A DNA stretch of 64,000 nucleotides from DATMBF01 sp035559595. Its GTDB lineage: Bacteria > Bacteroidota > Ignavibacteria > UBA10030. Numbering within the stretch: the first letter of the stretch is position 1; each line of letters begins with the position of its first letter. The notes under the pieces were generated by a model. That model was not told the DNA's origin and made no database searches. It worked only from the letters and a program-made list of their open reading frames with translations. The translations under genes were made by a program, and so were the position numbers. Shown here in pieces: positions 9,001 through 16,934 of this stretch. Location of the stretch: the NCBI GenBank assembly GCA_035559595.1, contig DATMBF010000028.1, positions 124,001 through 188,000 of the forward strand, given 5' to 3'.

Positions 9001-9515
9001 CTGATTGTGCTCCTGTCATCCTTCATCGACCTGAACACCAGTCCACGCTGATAGTGAATCGTACCGCGGACAAGGGGATCCCCATTCATCTCAGAAAGCG
9101 ATAATGCCTTTGAATAAAGCTCGATGGATTTCGGGGGACTCGTCTTCTCGGCATTTTTTGCAAGCGTCAAATAGAGCTGGATTTGTTTGAACCCGATCTC
9201 CTTAACTCGCTCGGGCTCATTCGCCTTTTGAGCCGTTTCCCTCGCACGCACAAACATCGAGTCCGACGATGAAAGGTTGCCTAATTGGGCTAAACTGACA
9301 GCGTAATGATAGTAAGCCACACTCAACTGGGAGGAGAGTGATCGTTTCTCTAATTCTGCAATGAATGGCTGGACGTGTACAACGACCGAATCGTGCCGAC
9401 CGGAAAGAAAGAACGCCTGAATCTTATTCCAGTCGGATCGAAGATCTTGCGCGACAACCTGCGTGAGAGTCAAGGCTGTGTTGAAAGTCAGAAAGACAAC
9501 GGTGCATCGCTTCAT
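6024..9515 (-). CDS. Exported TPR-CHAT (caspase-like) protease
   Basis: 1163 residues. A signal peptide (cleavage likely after VVAQ, about residue 23) is followed by roughly 700 residues of tetratricopeptide helices, a helical linker and a C-terminal CHAT domain (Caspase HetF Associated with TPRs, about 830-1163). The catalytic dyad looks intact: His about 1027 in HIACHG and Cys about 1073 in LSACETG, with the family-typical GLVRGFLYAGVPSMVASLW after it. CHAT proteins are cysteine peptidases; TPR-CHAT enzymes are known in Craspase and in gasdermin-type defence, but those are cytoplasmic, whereas this one should be secreted or periplasmic. It follows the VWA-OmpA gene by six bases and is the last gene of a four-gene operon with two caspase-like proteins. 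Substrate is unknown. Confidence 0.88.
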   Translation of the reverse strand: MKRCTVVFLTFNTALTLTQVVAQDLRSDWNKIQAFFLSGRHDSVVVHVQPFIAELEKRSLSSQLSVAYYHYAVSLAQLGNLSSSDSMFVRARETAQKANEPERVKEIGFKQIQLYLTLAKNAEKTSPPKSIELYSKALSLSEMNGDPLVRGTIHYQRGLVFRSMKDDRSTIRDFESALQLLQNDPNSQQVQSSIQSALTTLYLNVGESEKARALSERTGVAATRLEYTIKLAQEAEAKGDLERADGLVSSIQTDMFSSQSDDRIIEFVKKRYTLYEMRGKTAAGLDTLRSMVMALQRLGKSASCILRSQQMLALLYVQNARVQEAALVVAQMNEVLAAGGVSPELATLVDQTQADIAYLQGDNQTAISFYQKVLSRVSGLDKENHLTILNNLGLALTRNGQNEEALATFQKMYTLAGDGAPSYRVQADLNSGIILVKQDKVREAVDRLKRAKEAAEANQDVSLQIMASLRLAEAYRRSGYDNLADELFDQVRSEQSKLKNPFNRIQVLQALSIYAKGPFGSYKALADLKLAYSIAQQIGATGYLGTLAANLADTYFLVDSLVLARNYYRAALEYYGSTQDLRTNTELRFKLGQTYLAEGRFDEARREIRGALEQLLVAPRPDPAKVQISDVREADLYGQGLASLSFVNFSQGKRTGDIRRLLTSLDEVQKAVELLEARQLANLSRAQKEAESVRNVNAYRLLVDVASELYSRTGDLRYFELGFDTSEKSRAEAFVAEVGTQLITKLNDPKAREAAKITATLAAQAPQEAGLALDITQTAGATRGLVTGREDLRALERAQGEYEKIIQKLSVEDRKVAQLISVNTLNLNSLRTLLQADEVVLSYYVSIDKCYLFVITPSASRLRVIHWTPEDLSATVEGFRSAIQDYERSDYHVFGQVLYDSLIAPVEKEIAGKQLIIIPSGRLNTLPFGALSNRKKFLLEEYDLALVPNASTLQFIRSGKKLSSAPSIFALGNPNNPQVSRLPGTESEVNNIKSIFTNSTILLGDEANESFAKEKMGAFEIVHIACHGLFNYEFPLLSSLALSPDPHNDGFLQVHELYNMNLINTNLVVLSACETGLAQIKKNDDVIGLVRGFLYAGVPSMVASLWKVDDYATSILMSNFHLLLKLGNTKSQALRKAQMQVMRTENTSHPFFWAAFLLFGNPH

Positions 9516-9521
9516 ACGTTC

Positions 9522-12344
9522 CTATTGGCTTCGTCTGGAAACAATGATTTGTGGCTCATATCCTTTGAATTCACGCTTGAATTCATCGATTGCCTTTTGA
9601 GCATCGGATTCGGAATCAAAGATCCCGAGCGTGAGTTCGTATTTTTCCGAGAGCTTAGCTTCATTCGTCATCACCATCACGCCAAAGCCACGGCTCTGGA
9701 TCATTCGCTTCTCCTCGTAAGCGCCCTTTGCGCTTCGATATGCTTTCAAAAACACTGTGTAGTTCTTCTTCTCACCGAGCGGTGCTCCCTCAGGATCAGA
9801 AATCGGTCGGATAAGCGTAAACTCCGTCCGCCTGTTCCTCTGCATGTTCTCCGGACTATCATTAGGGGCGATGGGATACTGACTGCCATACCCCCGAGCT
9901 ACCAACCGCTCCGGGTCAATCCCATTCTGTACCATAAACTGCTTGATCGCATTTGCACGTTCAGAAGAGAGTTCAATGTTCTTCTCTTCACTTCCGGTTG
10001 AATCTGTGTGTCCCCCGATTTCAAGACGTGCGTCCGGTACGGCCTTGAGGTCGTCAATAATCTCATATAAGGATCGTTCGTCTTCTTTTCGAATCATCGA
10101 CTTCCCTACATCAAAATGGATGCTGTAGAGTCGAATAATACGAGGCGGTTTCGCAAGCAATGCATAAACGCCGGGACGGTTGTATGAGAAATCGTATGAT
10201 TGTTCGCGTTCATTGTAGGTTGAAGTCATCAACTCCCAATTGCCGTTTGCAAAGTGAAAGATACCGGATACGTTTGGCGTTATGACCTTTCGATTGATCC
10301 ATTCGGACCGAACAGGGAGGGAGGCTCTTGAAGGTGTTGATGAGCTCTCCAGTCGATAGACAGGACCGACTGCAGAAAACTTTTGGACCGCATCAGGCCA
10401 GTCGATGATGCTGATCGGAGAGCTCTCCGCGGGACTTTTCGCCACTGTCACGTATGCGCCATTGACCAATCCGGTCGCTGGTGCTCCTCGAACATTGACC
10501 GGCACAGTCTCATATTCTCTCCACAGTTGCGCCTGTAACTCGGTAGAGAGTTTTTCAAACGTTTGTCGTGCAGCAGCGATTTCGCCGGCTTGTAAGAGAG
10601 CCGGGACTAAACGCAGTTGAGCCGTCGACACCACAACCTCCGATGAACTGGATGAAACAAGATCACGCAGGATTGACACGGCTCCAATGCTGTTTCCGCT
10701 CGAGAGCATGATCTTCGAAAGACTGAGCGAAGCCTCGTCTTTTACATCGGGATCGGCATTTGAATTGAGAATCTCTCGATAGTATTTCTCTGCATCATCA
10801 ATCCTGTTGCTCCGTTCGGCGATCTTTGCAAGCTCCATGCGGGCATAAACAGCCGATTTGGATTCGCCGTACGATTGAATAACCTGCTCGAGCTTCTTCT
10901 CTGCGGCAGGGAGGTCGCCCATTTCCATGCTTAATGTTGCTGCCTCGAGGAAGGCCTCCGAAGCCATCTCCGTTCCCTCATACTGCGATGTCAACTGCGA
11001 GTATGTATTGAGGGCAAGGGCAAAGTTGCCTTCTGCCGTATATGCCTTTGCCAGCTCAAGCATAGCACGCGCACGAATGGCAGAGTTCTGTTCGGTATTT
11101 AACACCTGATTGTACACTTTCTGTGCCGCTGCATATTGTTTGGCCGATTTGTAGAGGTCCGCTTTTTCCAAAAGAGCCTGACTGTAAACTACACTTGTCG
11201 GGTTACGTAAGATAATGTTGTATGCCCCCATCGCTTTGGCAAACTCTCCGCGTCGATGCCAGTAATTTCCCACTTTCAGCCGCACGTTGTCTACATGTTT
11301 TGATCGCGGAAAACCAGACACGTAGTCCAAATACCCTCGAAGACTCTCTTTTCCTTCCGATTCGAGGTAGACAAGATTGTAGTAGGCGATATTCTCTCCA
11401 TCAACCGAGAACGATTTTGAAACTTGCGCCGCATATCGACCCGACATTGCCAGCCGGATCGTATATGTATTGGCTAAGATGTTCTGCTCTGGGGACTGAT
11501 AGGTGAGACGATATTGACCCTTCAGGAGTTTGAGGATGGTTTGATAGAGGTTACCAAGGTCCTTCGGTTCCCGGACGAAGAAGTATTCCCCACCGGACAT
11601 CAGAGCTAATTCTTGAAGCGTTGTGTTAACTTTGATGTTGAGATCGATTGCGTAAATCGGAATGTTATAATTCTTGATGTAGAGTTTTGAGGCATCGAGG
11701 GGAGAGACCGAACCATTCTCCTCCCCGTCAGAAAAAAGAATAATGGCCTTCCGACCAAGGACATTAGTGGTATTGACGCTGGAGAGCGCATAAAGCAAGG
11801 CATCATACATGAAGGTACGACTCGTGAGAACAGTCATGGGAATGTTCTTCCGCAAGAAAGTCTTGGAGTTGCTAAAGCCGATCTTCTGACGCGCAAAGAT
11901 CGGTGCGGGGAATTCCGGCACCTTCACGGTTTTTCGACCATCGCCAAAATCGATGAGACAGGCATAGTCTCCCGTCCGCAAGCTATCAATAAACTGGATC
12001 GCCGCCGTCTCGAGGAGCTGAGTTCTTCCGATCATGGACTCCGAGTTATCAAACACCAGCGCCAGGTAAAGTTCTGATTCGCCTTTTTCCTTTAGTGAGA
12101 TGACAGATTGAAGATTGATGGGACGAACCCTGTTATCGTTATGGTCGATCTGAAAGAGCGCTGTTTCATCAGGATTGAGCACGATCGGTTCCTTCTTTCC
12201 ATCCAGCACTGTCACATAAAGATCAACGGAAGGATATCGGCTGAAATCGAGCTGGTTCAAAGAGACAATTGCCGGAGCTTCATTCTGAGCGATCGCCCAG
12301 AGGTGAAGACCAACCAGCATGGCACAACAGATCAACGAACGCAT
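9522..12344 (-). CDS. Exported VWA-TPR-OmpA protein with C-terminal SPOR-like domain
   Basis: 940 residues from the ATG at 12344, chosen because a GAGG site precedes it and a signal peptide (LICCAMLVGLHLWAIAQ) follows; a longer reading frame would run into the upstream gene. Domains: beta-rich N-terminus; von Willebrand A domain (about 90-300) with intact MIDAS metal site D99-x-S101-x-S103, T177 and D206 in FSDGEE; TPR repeats (about 350-600); a beta domain; an OmpA-type peptidoglycan-binding domain (about 740-845: IHFDVGKS, GGHTDSTGS, RRTEF); and a SPOR-like end (about 862-935). It should link the outer membrane or periplasm to the cell wall and bind a partner through VWA. It lies between a small caspase-like gene and the TPR-CHAT protease, suggesting a scaffold role. 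Confidence 0.85.
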   Translation of the reverse strand: MRSLICCAMLVGLHLWAIAQNEAPAIVSLNQLDFSRYPSVDLYVTVLDGKKEPIVLNPDETALFQIDHNDNRVRPINLQSVISLKEKGESELYLALVFDNSESMIGRTQLLETAAIQFIDSLRTGDYACLIDFGDGRKTVKVPEFPAPIFARQKIGFSNSKTFLRKNIPMTVLTSRTFMYDALLYALSSVNTTNVLGRKAIILFSDGEENGSVSPLDASKLYIKNYNIPIYAIDLNIKVNTTLQELALMSGGEYFFVREPKDLGNLYQTILKLLKGQYRLTYQSPEQNILANTYTIRLAMSGRYAAQVSKSFSVDGENIAYYNLVYLESEGKESLRGYLDYVSGFPRSKHVDNVRLKVGNYWHRRGEFAKAMGAYNIILRNPTSVVYSQALLEKADLYKSAKQYAAAQKVYNQVLNTEQNSAIRARAMLELAKAYTAEGNFALALNTYSQLTSQYEGTEMASEAFLEAATLSMEMGDLPAAEKKLEQVIQSYGESKSAVYARMELAKIAERSNRIDDAEKYYREILNSNADPDVKDEASLSLSKIMLSSGNSIGAVSILRDLVSSSSSEVVVSTAQLRLVPALLQAGEIAAARQTFEKLSTELQAQLWREYETVPVNVRGAPATGLVNGAYVTVAKSPAESSPISIIDWPDAVQKFSAVGPVYRLESSSTPSRASLPVRSEWINRKVITPNVSGIFHFANGNWELMTSTYNEREQSYDFSYNRPGVYALLAKPPRIIRLYSIHFDVGKSMIRKEDERSLYEIIDDLKAVPDARLEIGGHTDSTGSEEKNIELSSERANAIKQFMVQNGIDPERLVARGYGSQYPIAPNDSPENMQRNRRTEFTLIRPISDPEGAPLGEKKNYTVFLKAYRSAKGAYEEKRMIQSRGFGVMVMTNEAKLSEKYELTLGIFDSESDAQKAIDEFKREFKGYEPQIIVSRRSQ

Positions 12345-12354
12345 GGCGACGACC

Positions 12355-13110
12355 TCAGGGTTTAACTTGCACGAGTCTATAATCCGGGAACTTTGCAATT
12401 CCAAAACCAGCCAGGGAGAGCTTTTCGGCTTGAGCTTTCTTGTAAAATTCCCGCAGCCATTCCGAGAACCTCACCCATCCATCGTTATTCGTATCAAGTT
12501 CTTTTGAAGAACGCATAGCCTTTACCGCGTCCACAAATGCGTCAACCACATCGTCGAAATCCATCTTTTCTCGTGGCCGTACGAGGATAATGTGCTTTCC
12601 ACCGCTCGCTGTCGACTGCGGAAAATCTTGTAAGATCTCCGTTGGAAACTCATGCGATTGGGGTGAAAGAACGAACGTCAACACACTCTGTGCAGGAAGA
12701 AATTGAACAAAGTTGAGAACATATTCGGCCGGAAGCGATTCTCCTTGGGGAGAGATCAATGACGAGCGCTCCACAACACGTTGGTCGACTTGCCACGGTC
12801 CAGCCCACACGCTAACGACAAGATCTGCAGAATCACAACTTGAGTAGACTTTTCCAATGGCGTCACCCAGAGGGATCGGCTGTTTCTTCGAGAGCTGGAT
12901 AACCGTTTTGTTCCTTACTCGTCCGCCGAAGGAATCCGCAAAATAGTCATGCAAATCACCCATTGCCTCCTCTCCCCCATCGGCTTTCACGCGTCCGTTT
13001 CCGTCCGATCCGACAAGCACCGTGTGCAAGTATTGAACATTCTGCGCGGCAACGATGTCAAGCCACGCAACAAGGAGGATAACCACTGAGACGAATCTAT
13101 TTCGTTTCAT
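12355..13110 (-). CDS. Small exported caspase-like protein with EF-hand-type loop, catalytic dyad lost
   Basis: 251 residues from the ATG at 13110, which gives a clear signal peptide (VSVVILLVAWLDIVAAQ); an upstream in-frame start would add charged residues ahead of it. The start overlaps the preceding gene by 14 bases. The fold order resembles bacterial C14 caspases: LHTVLVGSDGNGR first strand, the GDAIGKVYSSCDSADLVVSVW strand, VLTFVLS strand, then D206-T-N-N-D-G-W-V-R-F-S-E217, a perfect 12-residue EF-hand loop of the kind these proteins carry near the end. Where caspases have the catalytic His-Gly there is P105-W106, and the catalytic DAC is replaced by SPQ, so it is probably inactive. The fold is inferred from motif order and needs structural comparison. 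Confidence 0.6.
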   Translation of the reverse strand: MKRNRFVSVVILLVAWLDIVAAQNVQYLHTVLVGSDGNGRVKADGGEEAMGDLHDYFADSFGGRVRNKTVIQLSKKQPIPLGDAIGKVYSSCDSADLVVSVWAGPWQVDQRVVERSSLISPQGESLPAEYVLNFVQFLPAQSVLTFVLSPQSHEFPTEILQDFPQSTASGGKHIILVRPREKMDFDDVVDAFVDAVKAMRSSKELDTNNDGWVRFSEWLREFYKKAQAEKLSLAGFGIAKFPDYRLVQVKP

Positions 13111-14899
13111 ACTCCGATCGGGATAAAAATTCTTCCGCGCGAACAATAAAATCGGCAAGAGAAAGGTCGTTCTGTAAATATCTCCTCACCTCGTTGAAGC
13201 GCCTCCAATCACGCGCAAAGGCAAGAATCTTCTGCCGCGCTGAAGTCTGAGCCTTGTCGGTTCCGAGTTTCTTTTCAAGCTGCACTAACATTTCCTGGTA
13301 TTGATAGCCGATCTTTCTCGCGGGATTTTGGGCTATGACGAGTCCGGCCGGTTCTTTGGAAATCACTGTCGCACCAGCTTTCAACGCGATGTCGTACAAA
13401 GAGAATAGCTCCGCCTGTGCAGTCATCGCTGTCGATTTGACTTGAGTAACATCTCGCAATGTCCCTGTTACCCATGTGTCGTCTCCCCGAAGCACCACGG
13501 CGTTTATCGGGATTGTGCTGGTTTGCGCGATGGCACGTAGCCCTTCTTCAAGTGTCACCCGATCATTGATCACGCCGTCACAAATCATGACTACGCCGGC
13601 CGTGGCAAGCTGGGCAAGTTTCTCAAGAATTGGTTTGAAATCAACTTTCTGGCTCATGGAGTCAAAGTAGTTCCACCCCTCTTGCGAAACCTCCCACCGC
13701 CCCGCGATGTAGAGGATCGTCACGCTCTGGAATGTGGCGCTACGAATAAGCCACTCATCGGAAATCACCGCAATATTCTGGGCGCTTACACGCGGTCCAA
13801 GCAGAATCTTGGCGTTTGCTGGCGCTGAAATTCCACTATACGGGTGAGTAAGAAAATCATAGAGAAACAGCCCGCGATCAAAATACTGTGTCGAATCTGC
13901 ACCCGTTGTTGCCGATATCACGAGCACTCTCACCGCTTGGTTCTTCTGAGCCAGTAAATCTGGTTCCGGAATGTAGCTCCGCAGCGTCAGGTATTCCTTC
14001 TTCAACGAATCCGATGAGGGAGAAGCCCATCCAGCAATTCGGCTGAAACTCATTCCGTTCACAATAACCGAACGCTCTGATGAGTAGCCGAAAACATCCG
14101 TCGCTTTGATCGTCAAAACGTTTTTCCCTTCGGAGATGTCCGCAAGCTGGCTGAAGCTTTGGAGATACTCCTCGGTAACGGATGCTACTTTCTCCTCACC
14201 CCGATCAAAAACGGTCCTCTTCCCTAAAGTAATCTGCTGAATAGGACGGCGATGTTTCACTTCGAAGATCACTGACGTCTGAGAGGCCTCCGTGGAAAAG
14301 TTATCCGCGGGCGACAGGATGGAGATCTCGGGCAATGGAAAGTAAGTGGCATACGAGACAGGATCGGTATCCTGCAAGGCCGTGGCGATTCCTCGTGCAA
14401 TCACCCTCCGCCCGTTCAAATAGAACTTCTCGTACTGTTTAAGTAATTCAACGGACAAGCTCGGAAGCCTCTTCGCAAGACGCTTGAGAATCCGTCCCCC
14501 TGCACCCGTGTTCCCCCTCGAATATTCCAGGATGCCGAGAAGCATGAGTGCCTCATCGTTTGGCGATTGGAGATAGGCCAATTGAAGAGTTTTTATGGCG
14601 GGAGAGATCTGTTCGAGACTCGCCTGGACACGTCCCTTCATCATCGTTCCTATTCCCCCAAGCTGATTCAGTGCCTCAGCGTAGGAAATCTCAAGAAGTG
14701 CAAGTTCCGGGTTGAACGTTTGGAGATAAAGGTCGATAAGTTGCGTTTGCAACGCAGCATTATTCGGATTCTCAAGGAGCCGCGCTGTCAGCGTATCGAT
14801 CTCTGCCGATATCGACAGTTCACTCGGCTGTGCGCAGACCATCGTCACGCTGATGACCAGCAATGCACACAGACTGAAGAATCGAGCGTCGTATCTCAT
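13097..14899 (-). CDS. Exported TPR plus caspase-like (inactive) protein
   Basis: 600 residues. Signal peptide MRYDARFFSLCALLVISVTM..CAQ; TPR-like helices (about 30-175); an Ig-like beta domain (about 188-283: ISILSPADNF ... LTIKATDVFGYSSERSVIVNG), which is common beside caspase domains in Bacteroidota; then an alpha/beta domain (about 322-500) beginning RVLVISATTG. In the caspase pattern the catalytic HG after YIAG is replaced by R401-W402, and the catalytic Cys site by the stretch VVMICDGV, with Val443 at the aligned Cys position. I therefore read it as a pseudo-caspase. It is the first gene of the block ending with the CHAT protease and overlaps the next gene by 14 bases. The caspase assignment is moderately confident; export and TPR are clear. 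Confidence 0.6.
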   Translation of the reverse strand: MRYDARFFSLCALLVISVTMVCAQPSELSISAEIDTLTARLLENPNNAALQTQLIDLYLQTFNPELALLEISYAEALNQLGGIGTMMKGRVQASLEQISPAIKTLQLAYLQSPNDEALMLLGILEYSRGNTGAGGRILKRLAKRLPSLSVELLKQYEKFYLNGRRVIARGIATALQDTDPVSYATYFPLPEISILSPADNFSTEASQTSVIFEVKHRRPIQQITLGKRTVFDRGEEKVASVTEEYLQSFSQLADISEGKNVLTIKATDVFGYSSERSVIVNGMSFSRIAGWASPSSDSLKKEYLTLRSYIPEPDLLAQKNQAVRVLVISATTGADSTQYFDRGLFLYDFLTHPYSGISAPANAKILLGPRVSAQNIAVISDEWLIRSATFQSVTILYIAGRWEVSQEGWNYFDSMSQKVDFKPILEKLAQLATAGVVMICDGVINDRVTLEEGLRAIAQTSTIPINAVVLRGDDTWVTGTLRDVTQVKSTAMTAQAELFSLYDIALKAGATVISKEPAGLVIAQNPARKIGYQYQEMLVQLEKKLGTDKAQTSARQKILAFARDWRRFNEVRRYLQNDLSLADFIVRAEEFLSRSEYETK

Positions 14900-15005
14900 G
14901 TTCTGTCTTTTCGCTAATGAAAAACACGCTGGTGGGGGAGAACCCCTTCTTCCCCGGAGTCAGGGGAATATACTGAGAGGGCAAAACAAATGCATCACCT
15001 TTTTC
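14900..15005. other. Intergenic leader before the caspase/CHAT operon
   Basis: 106 bases between the decarboxylase stop and the start at 14899. On the minus strand TATATTCC (14972-14965) resembles a -7 element, but no TTG lies 20 bases upstream. It is followed at once by a hairpin with a 6-base stem TTCCCC/GGGGAA and 7-base loop (14950-14968) and a second GGGG/CCCC pair (14934-14946). No T tract follows, so it is not an ordinary terminator. A structured 5' leader is possible. Confidence 0.3.
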
Positions 15006-16493
15006 CTATCCCGGAATGCTCAATTCCCGCACCGCATCTTGCATCCGCCCGTATATTCGCTGGATCACTCCCCAAGCCGCAGTCACATGCTGTTCTGTCG
15101 TTTGCAAATTTCCGACGGCAAGTCGAAGCGAAATCCTGCCGTTCAGTTTTGTGTGAGAGAGAAACAGCTCACCGGATTCATTAATCGCCTCCAGCAGGCG
15201 CAGGTTCAATTGGTTGATTGGTTCGGTCATCACCTCGCTTCGTGATCGCCATTCCTGGGGCACGCAGCGAAAACAAACAACGCTGAACGGAGAAGGAGCC
15301 ATAATTTCGAAGCTTGGATGGGATCCAATCCAGCTTCGAAGCTTCTGCGCAAGAGAGATATGGTGCTGCAAACGCTCGACAATCCCCTCCATACCAAAGT
15401 ACCTGAAAACCAACCAGAGTTTTAGCGCTCGAAATCGCCTTCCCAGCGCAATTCCGTAATCCATGAAGTTGGTAACATCCCGGTCATCTGTTCGAAGGTA
15501 CTCCGGCACGAGCATAAACGTCTTCCGCAGAACCTCCGGGCGACGGCAATAAAGAACGCTACAATCGATTGGGACAAACAACCATTTGTGCGGATTCACG
15601 ACTATCGAATCTGCTTTTTCGCAGCCGTCAAGCACCCATCGCATTGACGGCACCATGCCTGCAATCCCGCCATAAGCGGCATCGACGTGAAGCCAGACTC
15701 CGAAGTCCTCGCAGATCTCAGCAATCGCATTCACAGGATCGATGCTCGTAGTCGAAGTCGTTCCGACGGTTGCAACGACACAGCACGGCATATTCCCCGC
15801 CTTTTTGTCGTTCACTAAAGCTTCACGGAGTTCATCGGGATTCATCTTGAATGAGTCGTCGACAGGAATCTTGCGAACATTCTCTTGTCCAATCCCCAAA
15901 ATCATCGCGGCGCGCTCTATGGAGGAATGAGCATGCTCAGAGGTGTATACCGTAAGAGGCCGCAGATCCCTCCCCGCAATCCCCTTTTCCCGGATCCCCA
16001 GGCGGAGTGACTCTCTCGCAGCCGCCATAGCAACAAGGCTAGAAGTGGAAGCGGTGTCGTGAATCGTCCCATGGAACGCTGGTGGTAATCCCAGCGCCTG
16101 ACGCAACCATCCAAGAACCACTTCTTCCAACTCCGTCGCCGCTGGCGAGGTTTTCCAGAGCATGCCGTTCACATTCAACCCGGCGCTGAGGAGCTCCCCC
16201 AGAATCGCCGGTTTGCTGGATGAAATTGAAAAATAGCCCATGAAACTTGGATGATTCCAGTGCGTCAGTCCGGGAACGATAATGTTCTCAAAGTCCAGGA
16301 GGATATTCTCCATTGGTTCAGAATGCAACGGAGGGGTCAAAGGCAATTTCTTCCGAATCGACCCCGGCTCGACCTTTGTCGCCACAGGAAACCTTTCGGA
16401 ATGGTCAAGATAGTTTGCTAGCCATTCCAGAAGCTGGTTTCCAATGCGCGTAAACTCCGCTGATGTCATATCGAGGCTGTTGTTCCGTGCCAT
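15006..16493 (-). CDS. PLP-dependent aromatic-L-amino-acid-type decarboxylase
   Basis: 495 residues from the ATG at 16493, two bases after the stop of the lipoprotein gene; an ATG at 16553 would overlap that gene by 58 bases and neither start has a good ribosome-binding site. Group II decarboxylase motifs run the full length: HPSFMGYF near the substrate entrance, TSSLVAMAAARE, VATVGTTSTTSIDPV, WLHVDAAYGG (Asp that pairs with the PLP ring nitrogen) and VVNPHKWLFVPIDCS with the PLP-binding lysine, then a C-terminal domain with LRLAVGNLQTT. Family members decarboxylate Trp, Tyr, Phe or DOPA. Specificity cannot be read from sequence, and nothing nearby suggests a pathway. Confidence 0.9.
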   Translation of the reverse strand: MARNNSLDMTSAEFTRIGNQLLEWLANYLDHSERFPVATKVEPGSIRKKLPLTPPLHSEPMENILLDFENIIVPGLTHWNHPSFMGYFSISSSKPAILGELLSAGLNVNGMLWKTSPAATELEEVVLGWLRQALGLPPAFHGTIHDTASTSSLVAMAAARESLRLGIREKGIAGRDLRPLTVYTSEHAHSSIERAAMILGIGQENVRKIPVDDSFKMNPDELREALVNDKKAGNMPCCVVATVGTTSTTSIDPVNAIAEICEDFGVWLHVDAAYGGIAGMVPSMRWVLDGCEKADSIVVNPHKWLFVPIDCSVLYCRRPEVLRKTFMLVPEYLRTDDRDVTNFMDYGIALGRRFRALKLWLVFRYFGMEGIVERLQHHISLAQKLRSWIGSHPSFEIMAPSPFSVVCFRCVPQEWRSRSEVMTEPINQLNLRLLEAINESGELFLSHTKLNGRISLRLAVGNLQTTEQHVTAAWGVIQRIYGRMQDAVRELSIPG

Positions 16494-16495
16494 TG

Positions 16496-16930
16496 TCAAT
16501 TTGGATCGGTTGTTCCTTCTGCGAGAACCCGGAATGTCCACGTTTCGCTCCATTCGCTGTTGAAATGCGGCCTGATGGTGGATCGGGTACGCCAGTAATA
16601 CGTTCGTCCGCGCTCAATCGCGACCAACACAGCATTCGTGTCGGACTGGATCGTGTAAACAAGGTTGCGCAACTGCGGGTCGTATGAGACTTCGGTCTGA
16701 TATCCCGTTGCATGCACAACTTTCCGCCAGCGAAGACTTATCAGTCCGCTAATTGTTGTGACGATTCTGCCGTTCTTTGGACCTACAAGCGCAGGTCGCT
16801 GTAGGTCGATCACTTCAACGACCGAAAGGGAGGTTGGCTCTTCCGAGAGGCGCTCGCATGCATGTACGACAAGAGCAACCGTTGCCAGCAACAGTGGAGT
16901 TCTCACAATGCCTTTGGGTTTCAGGAGCAA
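16496..16930 (-). CDS. Small lipoprotein with fibronectin-III-like domain
   Basis: 144 residues. A hydrophobic leader ends in the lipobox VVHAC (Cys about 25); the mature part begins with an acidic linker and one beta-sandwich (about 45-135) with the pattern PALVGPKNGR, SLRWRKVVHATGYQTEVSYD, TYYWRTRSTI, WSETWTFRV, typical of FN3-like modules on Bacteroidota surface lipoproteins. It lies four bases after the HhH outer-membrane gene and two bases before the decarboxylase, so it is probably co-transcribed with both. Role unknown. Confidence 0.7.
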   Translation of the reverse strand: MLLKPKGIVRTPLLLATVALVVHACERLSEEPTSLSVVEVIDLQRPALVGPKNGRIVTTISGLISLRWRKVVHATGYQTEVSYDPQLRNLVYTIQSDTNAVLVAIERGRTYYWRTRSTIRPHFNSEWSETWTFRVLAEGTTDPN

Positions 16931-16934
16931 TCTC

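Noticed and set aside
14934..14968. Hairpin as terminator of the decarboxylase gene
   Set aside because: It lies about 40 bases after the stop but has short stems and no T tract on the minus strand.
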